The notes under the pieces: model-generated
Seen by the model: only the letters and a program-made list of their open reading frames with translations
Told to the model about the DNA's origin: nothing
Database searches by the model: none
Position numbers and translations under genes: made by a program
Origin: Mauremys mutica
Taxonomy: Eukaryota; Chordata; Testudines; Geoemydidae
Length of the DNA: 64,000 nucleotides
Direction: 5' to 3'
NCBI RefSeq assembly: GCF_020497125.1
Contig: NC_059072.1
Span: 273,092,045-273,156,044, forward strand
In this document: positions 1 through 11,967 of the stretch, piece after piece
How the letters are laid out: each line of letters begins with the position of its first letter
How positions within the stretch are numbered: the stretch's first letter is position 1

Positions 1-315
1 TTATCATTTTAACTATTTTTAAAAAAAATAAAGTAGTGATCATATCAGTCTGTCATTTTACTGATTGTTATTTTCAGTTACAATGATGTCAGCTAGATGT
101 CACTTATGCCAGGTTTGCAAAAACTACCGGTAATTTTATACTGCAGCATGCTACCATGAATATCTTAGTAAGGGGCATGAAAGACTCTCTTTTGGTTTGT
201 TCAATTTTACAAGGAAAACAATCTGCTAACAGAGATATGTATTCGGAACCGAAGCAAGTATTCCTTGAGCATTCTGGAAAGTTATCAATAAGGTTAATAT
301 AGAAGTCAAGTATCG
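1..315. other. AT-rich unannotated DNA
   Basis: No open frame, family motif or repeat was recognised here. The stretch 446-805, between the Penelope-like tail and the hAT target site, is equally featureless. Confidence 0.5.
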
Positions 316-445
316 GGGGTAGCCATGTTAGTCTGTATCCACAAAAACAACGAGTCCGGTAGCACCTTAAAGACTAACAGATTTATTTGGGCATAAGCTT
401 TCATGGCAAAAACCCTCACTTCTTCAGATGCATTGATAGAAGTCA
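316..445 (-). mobile_element. Penelope-like element, 3' terminal fragment
   Basis: Read on the minus strand, this is the same 3' end as the Penelope-like element at 58160-59000: a 'cttcagatgcat'-type segment, then 'ataagcttt', 'tttgttagtct' and finally 'gatacagactaaca...ggcta'. The match is seen directly between the two copies. Only the non-coding tail is present, with no endonuclease or reverse transcriptase, so it is a severely 5'-truncated copy. Confidence 0.7.
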
Positions 446-813
446 AGGAGTCCAAGTGAAGAAAAATATATTCATTAATTCAGTTCTCCCTTGCAGTTTA
501 AGAAATTCCATCTGACGTAAGGTATCTTTTCCACCTCAGCTAAGGAAAGACTGGGAACAAGTTTATCTGTTTCCTTTGCTCTAAAATAATTAAATCTGCT
601 TCCTAAGGCTGACACTTGTCAGAGTCCATTTGTACAATTCTGTCTGCAACTGGAAAATCTCAGATGTTCGTGAGCACAGGACAAGTGCTTCTGGGCAGAA
701 GTAGCTGGGTTAAAGATCAAAAAGAGGTCTGCTGGAGTACCTTGGAAAAAAGTTTTGCAGTTCTATCAAGCAGGAGCCAAAGATATGCTAATTAGCATAG
801 CAATAATCTATGT

Positions 814-1638
814 CAGGGGTCCCCAACCTTTTGAGGAGCAGGGACTGGTCGGGAGCGCTCGTCCCGTGGCTCGGGTAGACCTCCCGCAGGCGTGCTCAGT
901 CTGACTATCCAGGTTCTTGTAGTGGTATCATCACCATAATAACCAAGTGCCTCAAGCTTTCCTTAACTATTTTGAAAGTCAGGAAAAATTACTGGATCCC
1001 ACACGTTATTTGCCAGAAAATACATAAATTAGATCATAACATAGATCAGGGGTCCCCAACCCCCGGTCCGCGGCCCGGTACCGGTCCGCGGCCTCTTAGA
1101 AACTGGGCCGCGAACTGACCCAGTGGACCTCTACCCAAGCCGTGGGACGAGCGCTCCCTCCGCAGTCATGCCTGCGGGAGGTCCGCTGCTCCCGGGGCTC
1201 CGGTAGACCTCTCGCAGGCATGACTGCGGACGGTTCGCTGGTCGCGCGGCTCAGCTGGACCGCCCGCCGGCGTGCCTGCGGGTGGTCCACCGGCTCCGGT
1301 TGAGCTGCCGCAGGCATGACTGCGGACGGTTCGCTGGTCGCGCGGCTCAGCTGGACCGCCCACAGGCACGGCTGCGGCAGCTCAACCGGAGCTGGTGGAC
1401 CTCCCGCAGGCGTGCCTGCGGGCTGTCCAGCTGAGCCGCGCGACCAGCGAACCGTCCGCAGTCATGCCTGCGGGAGGTCTACCGGAGCCCCGGGAGCAGC
1501 GGACCTCCCGCAGGCATGACTGCGGAGGGAGCGCTCGTCCCACGGCTTGGGTAGAGGTCCACTGGGTCGGTTCGCGGCCCAGTTTCTAAGAGGCCGCGGA
1601 CCGGTACCGGGCCGCGGACCGGGGGTTGGGGACCCCTG
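814..1638. mobile_element. hAT-type DNA transposon (non-autonomous) with 8-bp TSD
   Basis: The left end reads CAGGGGTCCCCAACC and the right end is its exact reverse complement. The element is flanked by perfect 8-bp direct repeats ATCTATGT at 806-813 and 1639-1646, the target-duplication size of hAT transposases. The ends diverge after the first 15 bp (AACCTTTTG at the left, AACCCCCGG read inward from the right), as in Charlie-like MITEs. The GC-rich interior contains no convincing ORF; the short frames there come from tandem CG-rich units. Most of the interior is the right half of a much larger palindrome described separately. Confidence 0.8.
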
Positions 1639-1792
1639 ATCTATGTTATGATCTAATTTATGTATTTTCTGGCAAATAACGTGTGGGATCCAGTAATTTT
1701 TCCTGACTTTCAAAATAGTTAAGGAAAGCTTGAGGCACTTGGTTATTATGGTGATGATACCACTACAAGAACCTGGATAGTCAGACTGAGCA
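893..1792. repeat. ~900-bp near-perfect inverted duplication (palindrome)
   Basis: Positions 893-1342 are the reverse complement of 1343-1792, with the centre between 1342 and 1343. The outer ~153 bp of each arm (894-1046 and 1639-1791) show no mismatch. The GC-rich part, by eye, has about eight substitutions, and roughly 29 bp on each side of the centre do not pair. The right arm covers the right half of the hAT element and continues past its end and TSD into host DNA to 1792. The left arm is an inverted copy of all this, lodged inside the element after only 79 bp of its left end. An internal unit containing 'ggttcgctggtcgcgcggct' occurs twice, about 97 bp apart. Confidence 0.9.
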
Positions 1793-4700
1793 AAATTCTC
1801 AGAAGTTAATGTTGTTAATATACATCAACAACAATGGAAAGAAACTTGAACATACATTTGAATATGCAAAAGAAACCAAAACCAAGCAAGTTTCAGTTAA
1901 AGACAAAAATGAAAAATGTAATCAACCTATTGAGAAATACCAAGGATTCTGGGCATTATAGGAGAGGGTGCCAATGAAGGTGAAACAGTTGTATAAATAA
2001 GCTTGGTGGAACTCAAGGTTGTTGTTATTCTCCAGACTTGGACTGACATTAATGAATTGTGATTATACATATCTCTAAGATTCCCGTTATAGTAGAACCT
2101 ACATACTATTACCTATAATTTAAAGTAGATGCGTAGCTTATATATAAGGCCATAAGGACATCTGTGACCATCTAGTGTGACCTTCTGCATGACAAAGGCC
2201 ATAGGACGTCCCTGAATTAATTACTGTTTGAACTAAAGTATCTTTTAGAAAAAACATCCACAGTGTCTCTGATGAAAATCAGTTCTCCAATTCCTTAAAC
2301 TACAAAGTCACTTATGAACATATCAGAGCAAATAGACTAGAATCTCAAATCTACCCTAAATTCCAATAACATTAAAGCAGTTTGTGAAGTGTTTATACAA
2401 TCCTAATCCACGTACCTATCTAATGAACTTCCTATCACATACAAAGAACAACAGCAATATGACCAAAGAAAATCAGTGACCCATTCTCATAATAGGTACA
2501 AGAAAGGAAGAGCTGTTACATCTATATTCATAGTGAAAGGAATGAACAGGGGAGTGTGGATATAACTACTTTAGAAAAAGGAATATCCATTACATGAGAC
2601 AGAAGCAGTGTATAGCCTGGAGGAATGGAACATGTCAAGCAAATCTAATATCTGCTGTACCATTCAGTAGCCATTAGGCCAACTGTAAAGGATGGATTCT
2701 CAACTAGAAGGGCACAAGAAAGAAATGCATATTGCCACAGAACAGCTATTCAAGATGCCAAATTCATGAACGATTAAAACAGATTTGATGCATAGGCTGC
2801 ATCAAAATCTAAAACAAACAAACAAACAAAAATGACTGGATAGAGAAAACAAAACAAAACACCAAAACATCAAATGAAGAATTAATGGTGCACTTGATGA
2901 GTCAACGAGTGCAATTGCTGAATAAATGAATGCTGTCAGCAGAAACCTATTTATTCCATTACAGCTAGATAGGTAGCTAGGGGGAAGAAAGCTAATATCA
3001 GTAATATGTCTCTGGTATTTATACCTACAGTGTATGTGCCAATCCTGCTGCAATGAATAGAAGTGATAGTTCGGCAGATGTCCTCATGAACATTATACCT
3101 GTAAAAATATGTCACTCCTTTAAAGAGCTAGCAGTTCAATAATGTCACATATTGTGAGTTTAAATGCCAGTTCTTCCAAAGAAAACAATGAAGAACAATT
3201 ACAATAGTCATGTGATGGATGAGCAAAATCGTTCAGATGAATTTGTAGCCAATTGACGAAACTAGAATAATATTCTAGTAATTCAGGCCTGAACAGGACA
3301 GAATGTTATGGTGCCTATGAATGTTATTTAGCATTTATATCTGTCCCTATTGTTGAGGATGTGCATTGCTATTTGTAAACCACATTTGTAACTTGTGGGC
3401 TTGGCTGCACCAAGAGCAAAATTTAGAAGGTCAAGTGGCAGAATGAAGAAATCATATGGTTTTGTAGGCCTCAACTAAGAAAAAAAAAGAGTTGGCCTTG
3501 TACCTAGTGGTTTAATTTAAAATTACCTCCCTTTGGGATCCACCCTTGGGCCGGTGAATCTAGGGCAATTTCTCAATTACTTAATGGGACTAAAACAAAT
3601 TTACTTTTGTAAGTGTAGTTTAGATGATTTATTTGCTGAACCTCTGGTCAGATGTGCATAACACCTGTATGCTAGGTCAATACAACCCTTTCCTATGTTT
3701 CAACACATCACAGTTTCAAACCTAACCAACCTTCTTGAATATCCTCTGGCTCATCATAATCACTGTGATCCTTGTGGTGGAAGATAAGAGAGACTGGCCC
3801 ATTAGTTCACAATAAACCTCCTACCTATCCACTACCATAAAGCAGGTATCCTCTTTACTGCCCATCCCAATTCTTCACTACCATCTCCCCACATCTTTCT
3901 AGTCCTCTACTATGAAACCTGGCAGTCCCAACCACAATGGAGATTTGCTGCTTAGCATTATTATGGGGCATTAGCATAAATTATAACTTAATTATAACAG
4001 GGCACTTCCTCATGGCCAGGGGTCACTGCAGCACCTTGCTTCTGTCTTCCCTCTCTTCAGGGCCTCATAAGAACTCTGCTAGCAGCTTTCTTGTGGCCAA
4101 TAATACTCTTCTTGAGGTCTGGATTTGTTAACAAACAGTTCCAATCAACCTCAAAGCCCCCAAATGCAGTCCATCAACACATCTATTCAGCTCTGCCAGT
4201 CCCCAGGCTCTTCAGTTCTAGTCTGCTTTTGGTTAATCAGCTACTCCAGCACCTTCTAGCTAGAGTCCTTCCCTGCTCTTCCTCACAGGGACTCCTCAGT
4301 CTTACTATCTGGAGTACTTTCATTTACAAGAAAGGGTCCAACAACCTCCTAGTGCTGTGTGTTCTCCAGGTTTCAGAAGTCAGTTGTCAAACCCCTCTAC
4401 TATTCTGGCCCTCAGCTTTCTTCAGTCCTCTGCCTTCCAGGCGCAAATCCTTCTCTTAGTCAGTGTCTCTTGCAGGATCCTCTTGCTCACTGCACTTCCT
4501 CTCTGTCACTCCCTCTTTCTTCAGCTTCCTGCAAGGGGGCACCTGTCCTCTGTCAGGCCCCATCAAATCAATAACACAGCACAGGTGAGCTGGATCCATT
4601 CTTTCTTAAAGGGCCCAGTCTATCCTATTACACAAATTCACATCACTGCCCTCAATTCATACAAAACCCTCCCCCCGTAATCTCAAAGAAAAGGATCTTG

Positions 4701-7700
4701 CACCTTCACAATCTCAGAATATATGACCATAGTTGATAAATTCTGAAGAAGACACTGTCTTTGGTTTTTTAGAGGTAAGAGGAGTCAAGGTCTCTTGTGA
4801 AGGGCTTCAAGGCCCATGAAGCAGAAGAATAAAGTGGAATGAGAAGTCTAAAAATTGGCATTAGGCTATAAAATAAAGGAGCAGGCCTTGCTGCAGGCTT
4901 TACCTTACCACGAAAAGCTGCTACTGCATGCCAGAAATGGTCAATTTGATGTTGCTAGGAGATCCTATAACCAAACTTTTTAGAGTCCTTAAATTTTTAA
5001 ATAAATAAATAAAAGGACGGTTCAAGGGAAGGACTATGATTTGTTTTTCTTTATTTGAATTTGGCCCTTTTGTATGTACCAGAGCAGACTATAAAGCTCT
5101 TCCTATAATCTACTTGTGTAATGGAAAATGATTTTTCAGTGTTAGATATCATTCAAAGCTTGTTGCAGTAATTAAAAAAAAAATCTCTAAGTACCCTTAA
5201 CATGAATGATAAATTGAGACATGTATTGCTATTTTAAAATCTAGGCACAATGAGCACAGACACATGGATTTAATTTTCTTTTCACTACCCTATACTTGAT
5301 AAGTTATACTGACAGTAATGTCACCTATCTCTCTCACGCAATAAAGATAAAAGAAGGAAGGAAGTCTAATTGTTCTCTAGTTCTATAAACGTTCTGTTCT
5401 AGCACACCCGCATGTTAGACATCAGTTTGATTTCACTGAGTTCACAGTATTTTATCACAGTAATGTGATCCAATTTTATTTGATTTCCTTTACACAAGAT
5501 AGAAAATAAAGGTGTTTTTTTTGTTTTTTAAGGTCCTTGTTTTCACTGACTCTTTTACGAGTAGAGGTGACCAGAGGAGCCACTGGTGATGCACCATGGA
5601 AGGGAAAAATCAGGGTTCTAGACCTAGGGTGGAGCAAATGGCCCTATTTCCTCTGAATTCTCTAGAATTTGTGGGGATTTCTGATGGATCCTATAGCTCT
5701 CTCCTAATTGGGAACAAACCTTGCCCCATCATGTGGGAGAAACTCCACTCTGTTTAAAGGAATGCAAGATATTTCTGACTTTTGTAATGAAGACAAAGGT
5801 GCAAAGAAAATGCAGGATTGACTCTATTCAAACATCCTAGTCAATATCATACCATGATGACAGCAATTCCTTTAAAACAGAGTGTAGACACTCTTGAAAG
5901 TATTCATTGGTGGAGGAAAAATATAAAGCCCCTGCATTGCTGTATTTCTTTAGTACAATTTCTATTACCACTTTGTTTATGAAAAATATTTTTAGCGTCT
6001 GTCTTGCTGGGATATACAGAAAAAAATCCTGTTCTTTAGTATTCTAAGTGTTCCTCTAGGACTACTGTTTCAACGTTACCAAGGTTATCTGTATGTTTGA
6101 GCCAGCCCTTGAAAGCATGAAAATCTCAGGCATTACTACATTGAGGTGGGTTAGACAATATGATCCAATAGAATATTCATAGCCTTGTGTATCAATACAT
6201 GTCATATACATATGTGTTTTTAGCTTGCTGTGGGGGAAAGGGGTTTCCTCTGTAATCTGGACTCACTAAGGTTTTTAATGCAAAATCCAAAGCTAGCTAT
6301 GCAGATACTCAGCCATTAATGCTTCACCTTCAGGGAAAAGGGGCAATGACTATTTTCACCTGTTTCAGGAGGCCTGAGAAAAAAAGGCTTTGGGGGTATA
6401 AAAGGATGAGCTTGAATTGATAGAGGGGCCTTAATGTTGAACCAACAAACGGGCATAACCTTTTGTCCGGAGCAGGGGAGAGGAACCCTGCAGAAGAACT
6501 GAAAGGCCTGGAACCTACCAGGGTTTCCATTGGACTGATGGGAGTTTAGAGCTTTTTATTGTTTTGTGTTTTCTCTGTAAGGCTTTTATCCTATAATACA
6601 CGCAGTCTGCTTTGACAGAGTTGTTTGGTTACATGTAACTGCTGGCATACATTGGTCATAGCCCCTGGATTGAATCAAAGCACAGGTGTTGGACACTTGC
6701 TCAGACCTGCTGAGATAAACACAGGAAAATACAAGAGTCCTGCAAACCTAAACATTTGGTTAGAAGGGAGAGGTCCTGCCAGGAGGGAAGTGACAGCTAG
6801 TGCCTTGAGATAGTGTTCCTTGTGCAAACCACAGGGGAGGTCAAAGATGAAGTTACCCTGAAACTGTGACAGCTTCATATTACTGGTTTCCATTAAAGTA
6901 ACAAACATATAGTATATAGATACATGGACATAAACGCGGTACTTGATCAGCAGTTAGGGAACAATTCTGCCATCAGTGATACTTATGGGAATTTTGCAAT
7001 TCACTTCAATGGCAGCAGGAACATGTTCATATTATTTTTTAAAACATTCAAACTCATGTAGTAATTATGAGTTTATGTTTCATCCTGTGACCTGAATATT
7101 CATGATAAATTATGTCAGTATCTAAATGGCTTCCAAAAATATGATGAATATAGAGCGTTGTTACCTTTCTATATATAATTGACTAGTTGTCCAGTCTGAG
7201 CCAGTAATAATTACATAGTGAGAGAGGATAGTCAGTCAAGTATGATTGCCTTTATTAATAAAGTTGTCTCTATTATTTAAGAATAGTGCATTACAAAGAG
7301 GGTTATATCCTACCTTTAAGGAACCAAAGCTTGCAGCTGATAGCAGTCTGATCTCAGACCTACCTTGTTCAATCAATAACTCAAATTTATATGGTTTTAT
7401 AGCTATATTGTTGGCAATCTATAATGACCCTTTTTACACTCATGATAATTACATGTTCCCTTTTGTCTGGTACATATTGCAAGTTTCCAAGCAGATATCA
7501 CAATATTCAAATTTTCCATACTAAGGAGGTTAGTCCATCTTGCAGTTAGGACACTTGTTCTGATCAAGAGGATATTATGCTAAACATTAAGCAACTAAAC
7601 TTTCCAATCTCATTAAACTAAATGTTCCAGTCTTAATAAATGTTACACAACCTAGCATTATTATTACAATTTTTTCTTAAAACTGGATAGAGGTTTGGTT

Positions 7701-8130
7701 CACTTGACATTTGGCTTTTACTTAGTAATGGACCTTTGACCTAATGGTCAACAGGTGGATCCTGTGAAGGACCAAGGTTCTCTTATGAATTGCTGAGCCC
7801 CCTCAACTCCCATTGATTTCAAAGTAACTATAGGGTATTTGGTACTTTGTAGGAAGCTCATGGAGGGAGCTTTGAGTAGTTGAGTTGCTACAGAATCTGT
7901 GTCATATCTTAAAGTCTTAGGGACAATTACATGAAATTTACACATTTAGGAAAATGGAGTAAATTATACAAAGAGATAATTATTCTGTTATGCTGCCTCT
8001 CTGCAAATGTGAGCTTCTGTAGTGCTCTGCTCACATATTGTGGACATGAAGGAGAAGTTGCAAGAAGCCAATCAATCCACACTAAAAAAGGAATTGATAA
8101 GGTGAAAGTTATCTGAGCAGTGGTAGATAA
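1793..8130. other. Long stretch without recognisable genes
   Basis: This is AT-rich DNA with only short random frames. Visible low-complexity items are an (AAAC)-rich tract near 2813-2830, an A-run near 3480, an (AAAT) tract near 4999-5012 and T-rich runs near 5512-5530. The C/T-rich interval 3930-4680 keeps several overlapping frames open, but their composition is Leu/Ser-rich and frame-independent, so I do not call a gene. Old unrecognised repeats are likely. Confidence 0.5.
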
Positions 8131-9020
8131 ATGGACACACACCTGGAGCCAGTGCCTAGGGGCCCTGGTCAATTTGGGGCCCCCTGCAGGAGCACCAGAA
8201 ACTGGATAGAAATGGGAATGGTGCGAGAACTGTGGCCCCACCCCCTGCTTCTCCTCTCCTCCAGGGGGCCCCACCTCCTTGCTACTCCTTTTCCCACTGA
8301 GGTTCTGTCTCCTCTCCAGGCCGGAAGTCAGAACTGGGCTGTGGTAGGGTGAGCATTCTCCCTCCTAGTGCGGGCCTGGCCCGAGCCTCCCTCTATGCAG
8401 TCCTGGCCTGAGCCACTGGCCCAAGGCCTCTCCCGCCCCCACATACACCTGACTTGAGATACTTGCCTGAACCCCTTTCACCCTCTGTGTGGAGTTGGCC
8501 TGAGCTCCTCCCCCTACCATGCTGAGTTGGCCCGAGTCACTCACCCAAGCCCCCCACCTTCCCATGAAGGGTTCACCTGAGACCTACTGCTCCCCACCAA
8601 GACCTTTTTTCTGGCAAAACTTGGTGTTTGTCCTATTTGCTCTTGCCAACTGATAATCAGAACAAATGGGACAAAACATTGGGACATCCATGGCAAGGCT
8701 TAAAAAGGAGACTGTCCCGGCCAATATGGGATGTATGGTCACCCTAGGCTGTGGTAAGAGGTTCCCAGGGAGGCTGGGTCACTGTGGAGAGCCCTGGACC
8801 TTCCACCTGCCCTGGGTGGCAGGGCAGGGGGCTCGAGTGAAGACCCCAGCCCATGTCCCTGCCCCCTGGGGTGCACAACCCAGGGCAGATGGAGGGACCA
8901 GGGCTCCCCACAGCAGCTCGGGCTCCCTGGGCAGCTCTTATCATGGTCCAATTCTGGCTTTCAGCCTGGCCAGGGGGTGGGGCATTGGTGGGAAGGTGAG
9001 GAGCAGGGGGCAGTAACCCA
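8131..9020. other. GC-rich block, probable old repeat hosting a hAT element
   Basis: Base composition shifts sharply to G+C here, with many 'ccctg', 'gggcc' and 'cctgagc' words. Several overlapping frames stay open because of composition rather than coding. The hAT copy at 8345-8746 sits in the middle and splits the block. No CpG-island-associated exon, splice pattern or recognisable protein was found. A CpG-poor GC-rich repeat is the simplest reading. Confidence 0.4.
8345..8746. mobile_element. hAT-type MITE with perfect 8-bp TSD
   Basis: The terminal inverted repeats are TAGGGTGAGCAT at the left and ATGGTCACCCTA at the right, which pair at 11 of 12 positions. They are flanked by identical 8-bp repeats GGCTGTGG at 8337-8344 and 8747-8754. 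The right part resembles a familiar turtle repeat with 'gggacaaaac', 'ggacatc' and 'ctgtccc' ending in 'tggtcaccct'. The 402-bp interior has no transposase. The family resemblance is from memory; ends and TSD are seen directly. Confidence 0.75.
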
Positions 9021-10159
9021 TGGTGGACCAGTAAAGGATTGAAAGGTACTTCCTAATACAGACTCTTGCCACCTGGTTCCATCAGATTTCCTTTTCGTGT
9101 TGCTGGGCTCTTCTAATGATCGCAGCTGGGGCTGCCACCACTGCAGTACAAATATTAGATAACAACAGTTTGTCTACCCAGGGATGGTGCCTTCCAGTAA
9201 TGCTAACCCCAAATGTTCATCAATCTTAAATTGGATTCCAAAAAATGAGGATGAAAACAAAACATGAGGTTAAAAAAAGATATATCTGTGGTTCTTTTTA
9301 TTTGCCTCTGGTTTCTGAGCCTTTTGGATACACTGTAGTCATGATTTCATGCTTTTCTCCGCAACCATGAGGACAGAAATGTTCATTTGTTAAACAAATA
9401 TGAAAAGAGATTCTCTTATATTCACTTGACTCCTGGAGCTGGGGCATTAAGAAAAAAGCACCAAATGCCACATGGTTCATGTTAAAATCACGGGTTGGCA
9501 TAACTGCCTTCCCCTTCCATGGTAATTTGTTCATCATCATTTCAGTGCAGTTTTTGATCTGGTTTATGCCTCTGTACTCATTTTCATGCTAAAGAGGATG
9601 ACTAAGCCCTCGTGTGATCATCATAGACAGCATTATATTTCCAAAAGTACTATTTCTTCACTTGGAACTGATAACTAGTTATTTGCTTGTTCAATCCACT
9701 TACAAAAAAACAACCTACTCTAGTCATTCAGAATGTCACTCTTTTCTCTTACTAAAATAAACACAGGTGACATTCTTAATAAGTATCCTATAAGTTTAGT
9801 GAAAGCTACATTTTATAACTTTCTAAAAAGAACCAGAATTCTATTCATTGTATATGCCAGAGCCTTCAAAGTCTGAAATTGCTTCTTATTTATTATTTTT
9901 CAGTATATGTAATTCTGGTTTAATTTAGGAGTATGGAGTTAACCCCATTTGACCCATCACTATTGACATCATAGATCAGCTATACTTAACTGGGAATACA
10001 AATTGAACTGGAGTAGTTTTGAAGACGAGCAAGAGTAAAAAAGCAGCCAAGGCTTCATTATTGGTGTTCAGCATGGAATCATACACTGCCCTTTCTTCAC
10101 TTGTGACTTGATTTGTTGCAAAAGAAATCTGCAGGTGTGGAAAATCTATTTTCAATATC
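9021..10159. other. No recognisable feature
   Basis: This is AT-rich DNA between the GC-rich block and the Harbinger element. No family motif or substantial open frame was identified. Confidence 0.5.
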
Positions 10160-10162
10160 TTA

Positions 10163-10320
10163 GGGTACGTCTACACTACAAGACTATTTCGAATCTACTT
10201 AATTCGAATTTGTGGAATCGACCTTATGAAGTCGAATTTGTGTATCCACACTAAATACACTAATTCGACTGTCTGAGTCCACAGTAACGGGGCCAGCATC
10301 GACTTTGGAAGCGGTGCACT
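10163..10320. promoter_or_regulatory. Left subterminal TCGA-motif array of the Harbinger
   Basis: After the TIR core GTCTACACTA, about 130 bp carry repeated TCGA-core words: 'tttcgaat', 'aattcgaat', 'gaatcgac', 'aagtcgaat', 'aattcgact' and 'gcatcgact'. The same words recur at the other end in both orientations. In this superfamily the Myb-like protein and transposase recognise terminal and subterminal DNA, so these are candidate binding sites. The function is inferred, while the motif density is seen. Confidence 0.55.
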
Positions 10321-10540
10321 GTGGGAAGCTATCCCACAGTTCCCGCAGTCCCCGCTGCCCAGTGGAATGCTGGGTAGAGCCCCCAATGCCTGCTGGGGGA
10401 AAAAATGTGTCGAGGGTGGTTTTGGGTAACTGTCATCATTGAACCGTCACTCCCGCCCTCTCTCCTTGAAAGCGCCGGCGGGAAATCTGTTCGCGCCCTT
10501 CTCTGGTCGGTTACAGCTCGGACGCCACAGCACTGCGAGC

Positions 10541-11824
10541 ATGGAGCCTGCTGCGATCATCGCTGCACTTATGGCCGTTGTCAACTCCTCGCACCTTATC
10601 ATCCACCTCTTCCACAGTCAGCTGCTGAGAAATCGGGCGAGGAGGCTCCTGCAGCGCGGTGAGGACAGGAAGTCACAGAGTGGCGCAGACCTCTCACAAA
10701 GCAGGGTACGCCGTGCAGTGGAGATCATGGTGGCAATGGGTCAAGTTCATGGTGTGGAACGGCGATTCTGGGCCCGGGAAACAAGCACGGACTGGTGGGA
10801 CCGCATAGTGCTGCAGGTCTGGGATGAATCACAGTGGCTGCAAAACTTCAGGATGCGTAAGGGCACTTTCCTTGAACTCTGTGACTTGCTGTCCCCTGCC
10901 CCTAAGCGCCAGGACACCCGGATGCGAGCAGCCCTGACTGTGCAGAAGCGAGTGGCCATAGCCCTCTGGAAACTTGCAACGCCAGACAGCTACCGGTCAG
11001 TAGCGAACCACTTTGGCGTGGGCAAATCTACCGTAGGGCTTGCTGTGATTCAAGTAGCCCACGCAATCGTTGAGCAACTGTTCTCAAAGGTAGTGACCCT
11101 GGGAAACGTCCAGGTCATCATAGATGGCTTCGGCGCGATGGGATTCCCAAACTGCGGTGGGGCTATAGATGGCACTCACATCCCTATCCTGGGACCGGCC
11201 CACCAGGCCAGCGAGTACATTAACCGAAAGGGCAACTTTTCTATGGTGCTACAAGCACTGGTGGACCATAGGGGACGTTTTACCAACATCTACGTCGGGT
11301 GGCCGGGCAAGGTTCATGACGCGCGTGTGTTCAGGAACTCTGATCTGTTTAAACGCCTCCTGGCAGGTAGTTTCTTCCCGGACCACAAAATAATGGTTGG
11401 GGATGTGCAGATGCCTACAGTGATCCTCGGGGACCCAGCCTACCCGCTAATGCCCTGGCTCATGAAGCCCTATACAGGCGCCTTGGACAGTGAGAAGGAA
11501 CTGTTCAACTACCGTCTGAGCAAGTGCAGAATGGTGGTGGAGTGTGCTTTCGGACGTCTCAAGGGGAGATGGCGGAGCTTACTGACTCGCTCGGACCTCA
11601 GCGAAAAAAATATCCCCGTTGTTATTGCTGCTTGCTGTGTGCTCCACAATCTCTGTGAGAGCAAGGGGGAGACCTTTATGGCTGGATGGGAGGTTGAGGC
11701 CAATCGCCTGGCTGCTGATTACGCTCAGCCAGACAGCCGTGCCGATAGAAGATCCCAGCGGGAAGCGCTGTGCATCCGGGAGGCTTTGAAAGATAGGTTC
11801 CTCGAAGAGCAGGGTAACCTATGA
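10541..11824 (+). CDS. Harbinger transposase (DDE nuclease, HARBI1-like)
   Basis: A 427-residue uninterrupted frame. I start at the ATG at 10541, preceded by A at -3 and followed by G at +4; the frame is open upstream to 10439 but contains no earlier ATG. The N-terminal third is helical and carries a helix-turn-helix-like segment ending in 'HFGVGKSTV' (about residues 157-165). The catalytic triad of DDE_Tnp_4 is visible: D210 in 'GGAIDGTHIPI', D298 in 'LGDPAYPL' and E334 in 'MVVECAFGRLKGRW', with the conserved 'HDARVF' between the two aspartates. The enzyme would cut and rejoin element ends in the nucleus, with its Myb-like partner for import and DNA binding. Length is slightly above typical HARBI1 proteins. 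No frameshift or stop is seen. Confidence 0.92.
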   Translation: MEPAAIIAALMAVVNSSHLIIHLFHSQLLRNRARRLLQRGEDRKSQSGADLSQSRVRRAVEIMVAMGQVHGVERRFWARETSTDWWDRIVLQVWDESQWLQNFRMRKGTFLELCDLLSPAPKRQDTRMRAALTVQKRVAIALWKLATPDSYRSVANHFGVGKSTVGLAVIQVAHAIVEQLFSKVVTLGNVQVIIDGFGAMGFPNCGGAIDGTHIPILGPAHQASEYINRKGNFSMVLQALVDHRGRFTNIYVGWPGKVHDARVFRNSDLFKRLLAGSFFPDHKIMVGDVQMPTVILGDPAYPLMPWLMKPYTGALDSEKELFNYRLSKCRMVVECAFGRLKGRWRSLLTRSDLSEKNIPVVIAACCVLHNLCESKGETFMAGWEVEANRLAADYAQPDSRADRRSQREALCIREALKDRFLEEQGNL

Positions 11825-11967
11825 CTCTCCAGTTGATTTACAGAGAAGCTGAACCTGAGCCTGTTTCAGTGACTGTTGACTTCGATCTGCGGTTACATAC
11901 CCCGTTCTCCAGGTTTCCCCCCTTCCAACACACGTTTTAAAATAACTTTAATGGAACACTGATTATT

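Noticed and set aside
1096..1713. Several overlapping 64-83-codon frames in the GC-rich hAT interior
   Set aside because: They appear on both strands as mirror images of the same palindrome and tandem units, so they are not genes.
3937..4680. Cluster of overlapping plus-strand frames, candidate exon
   Set aside because: All three frames are partly open, the products are Leu/Ser-rich with no motif, and no splice-site pattern or similarity supports an exon.
10439..10540. N-terminal extension of the transposase
   Set aside because: The frame is open but has no ATG before 10541; the apparent start is a TTG. An upstream non-coding exon is possible but unsupported.
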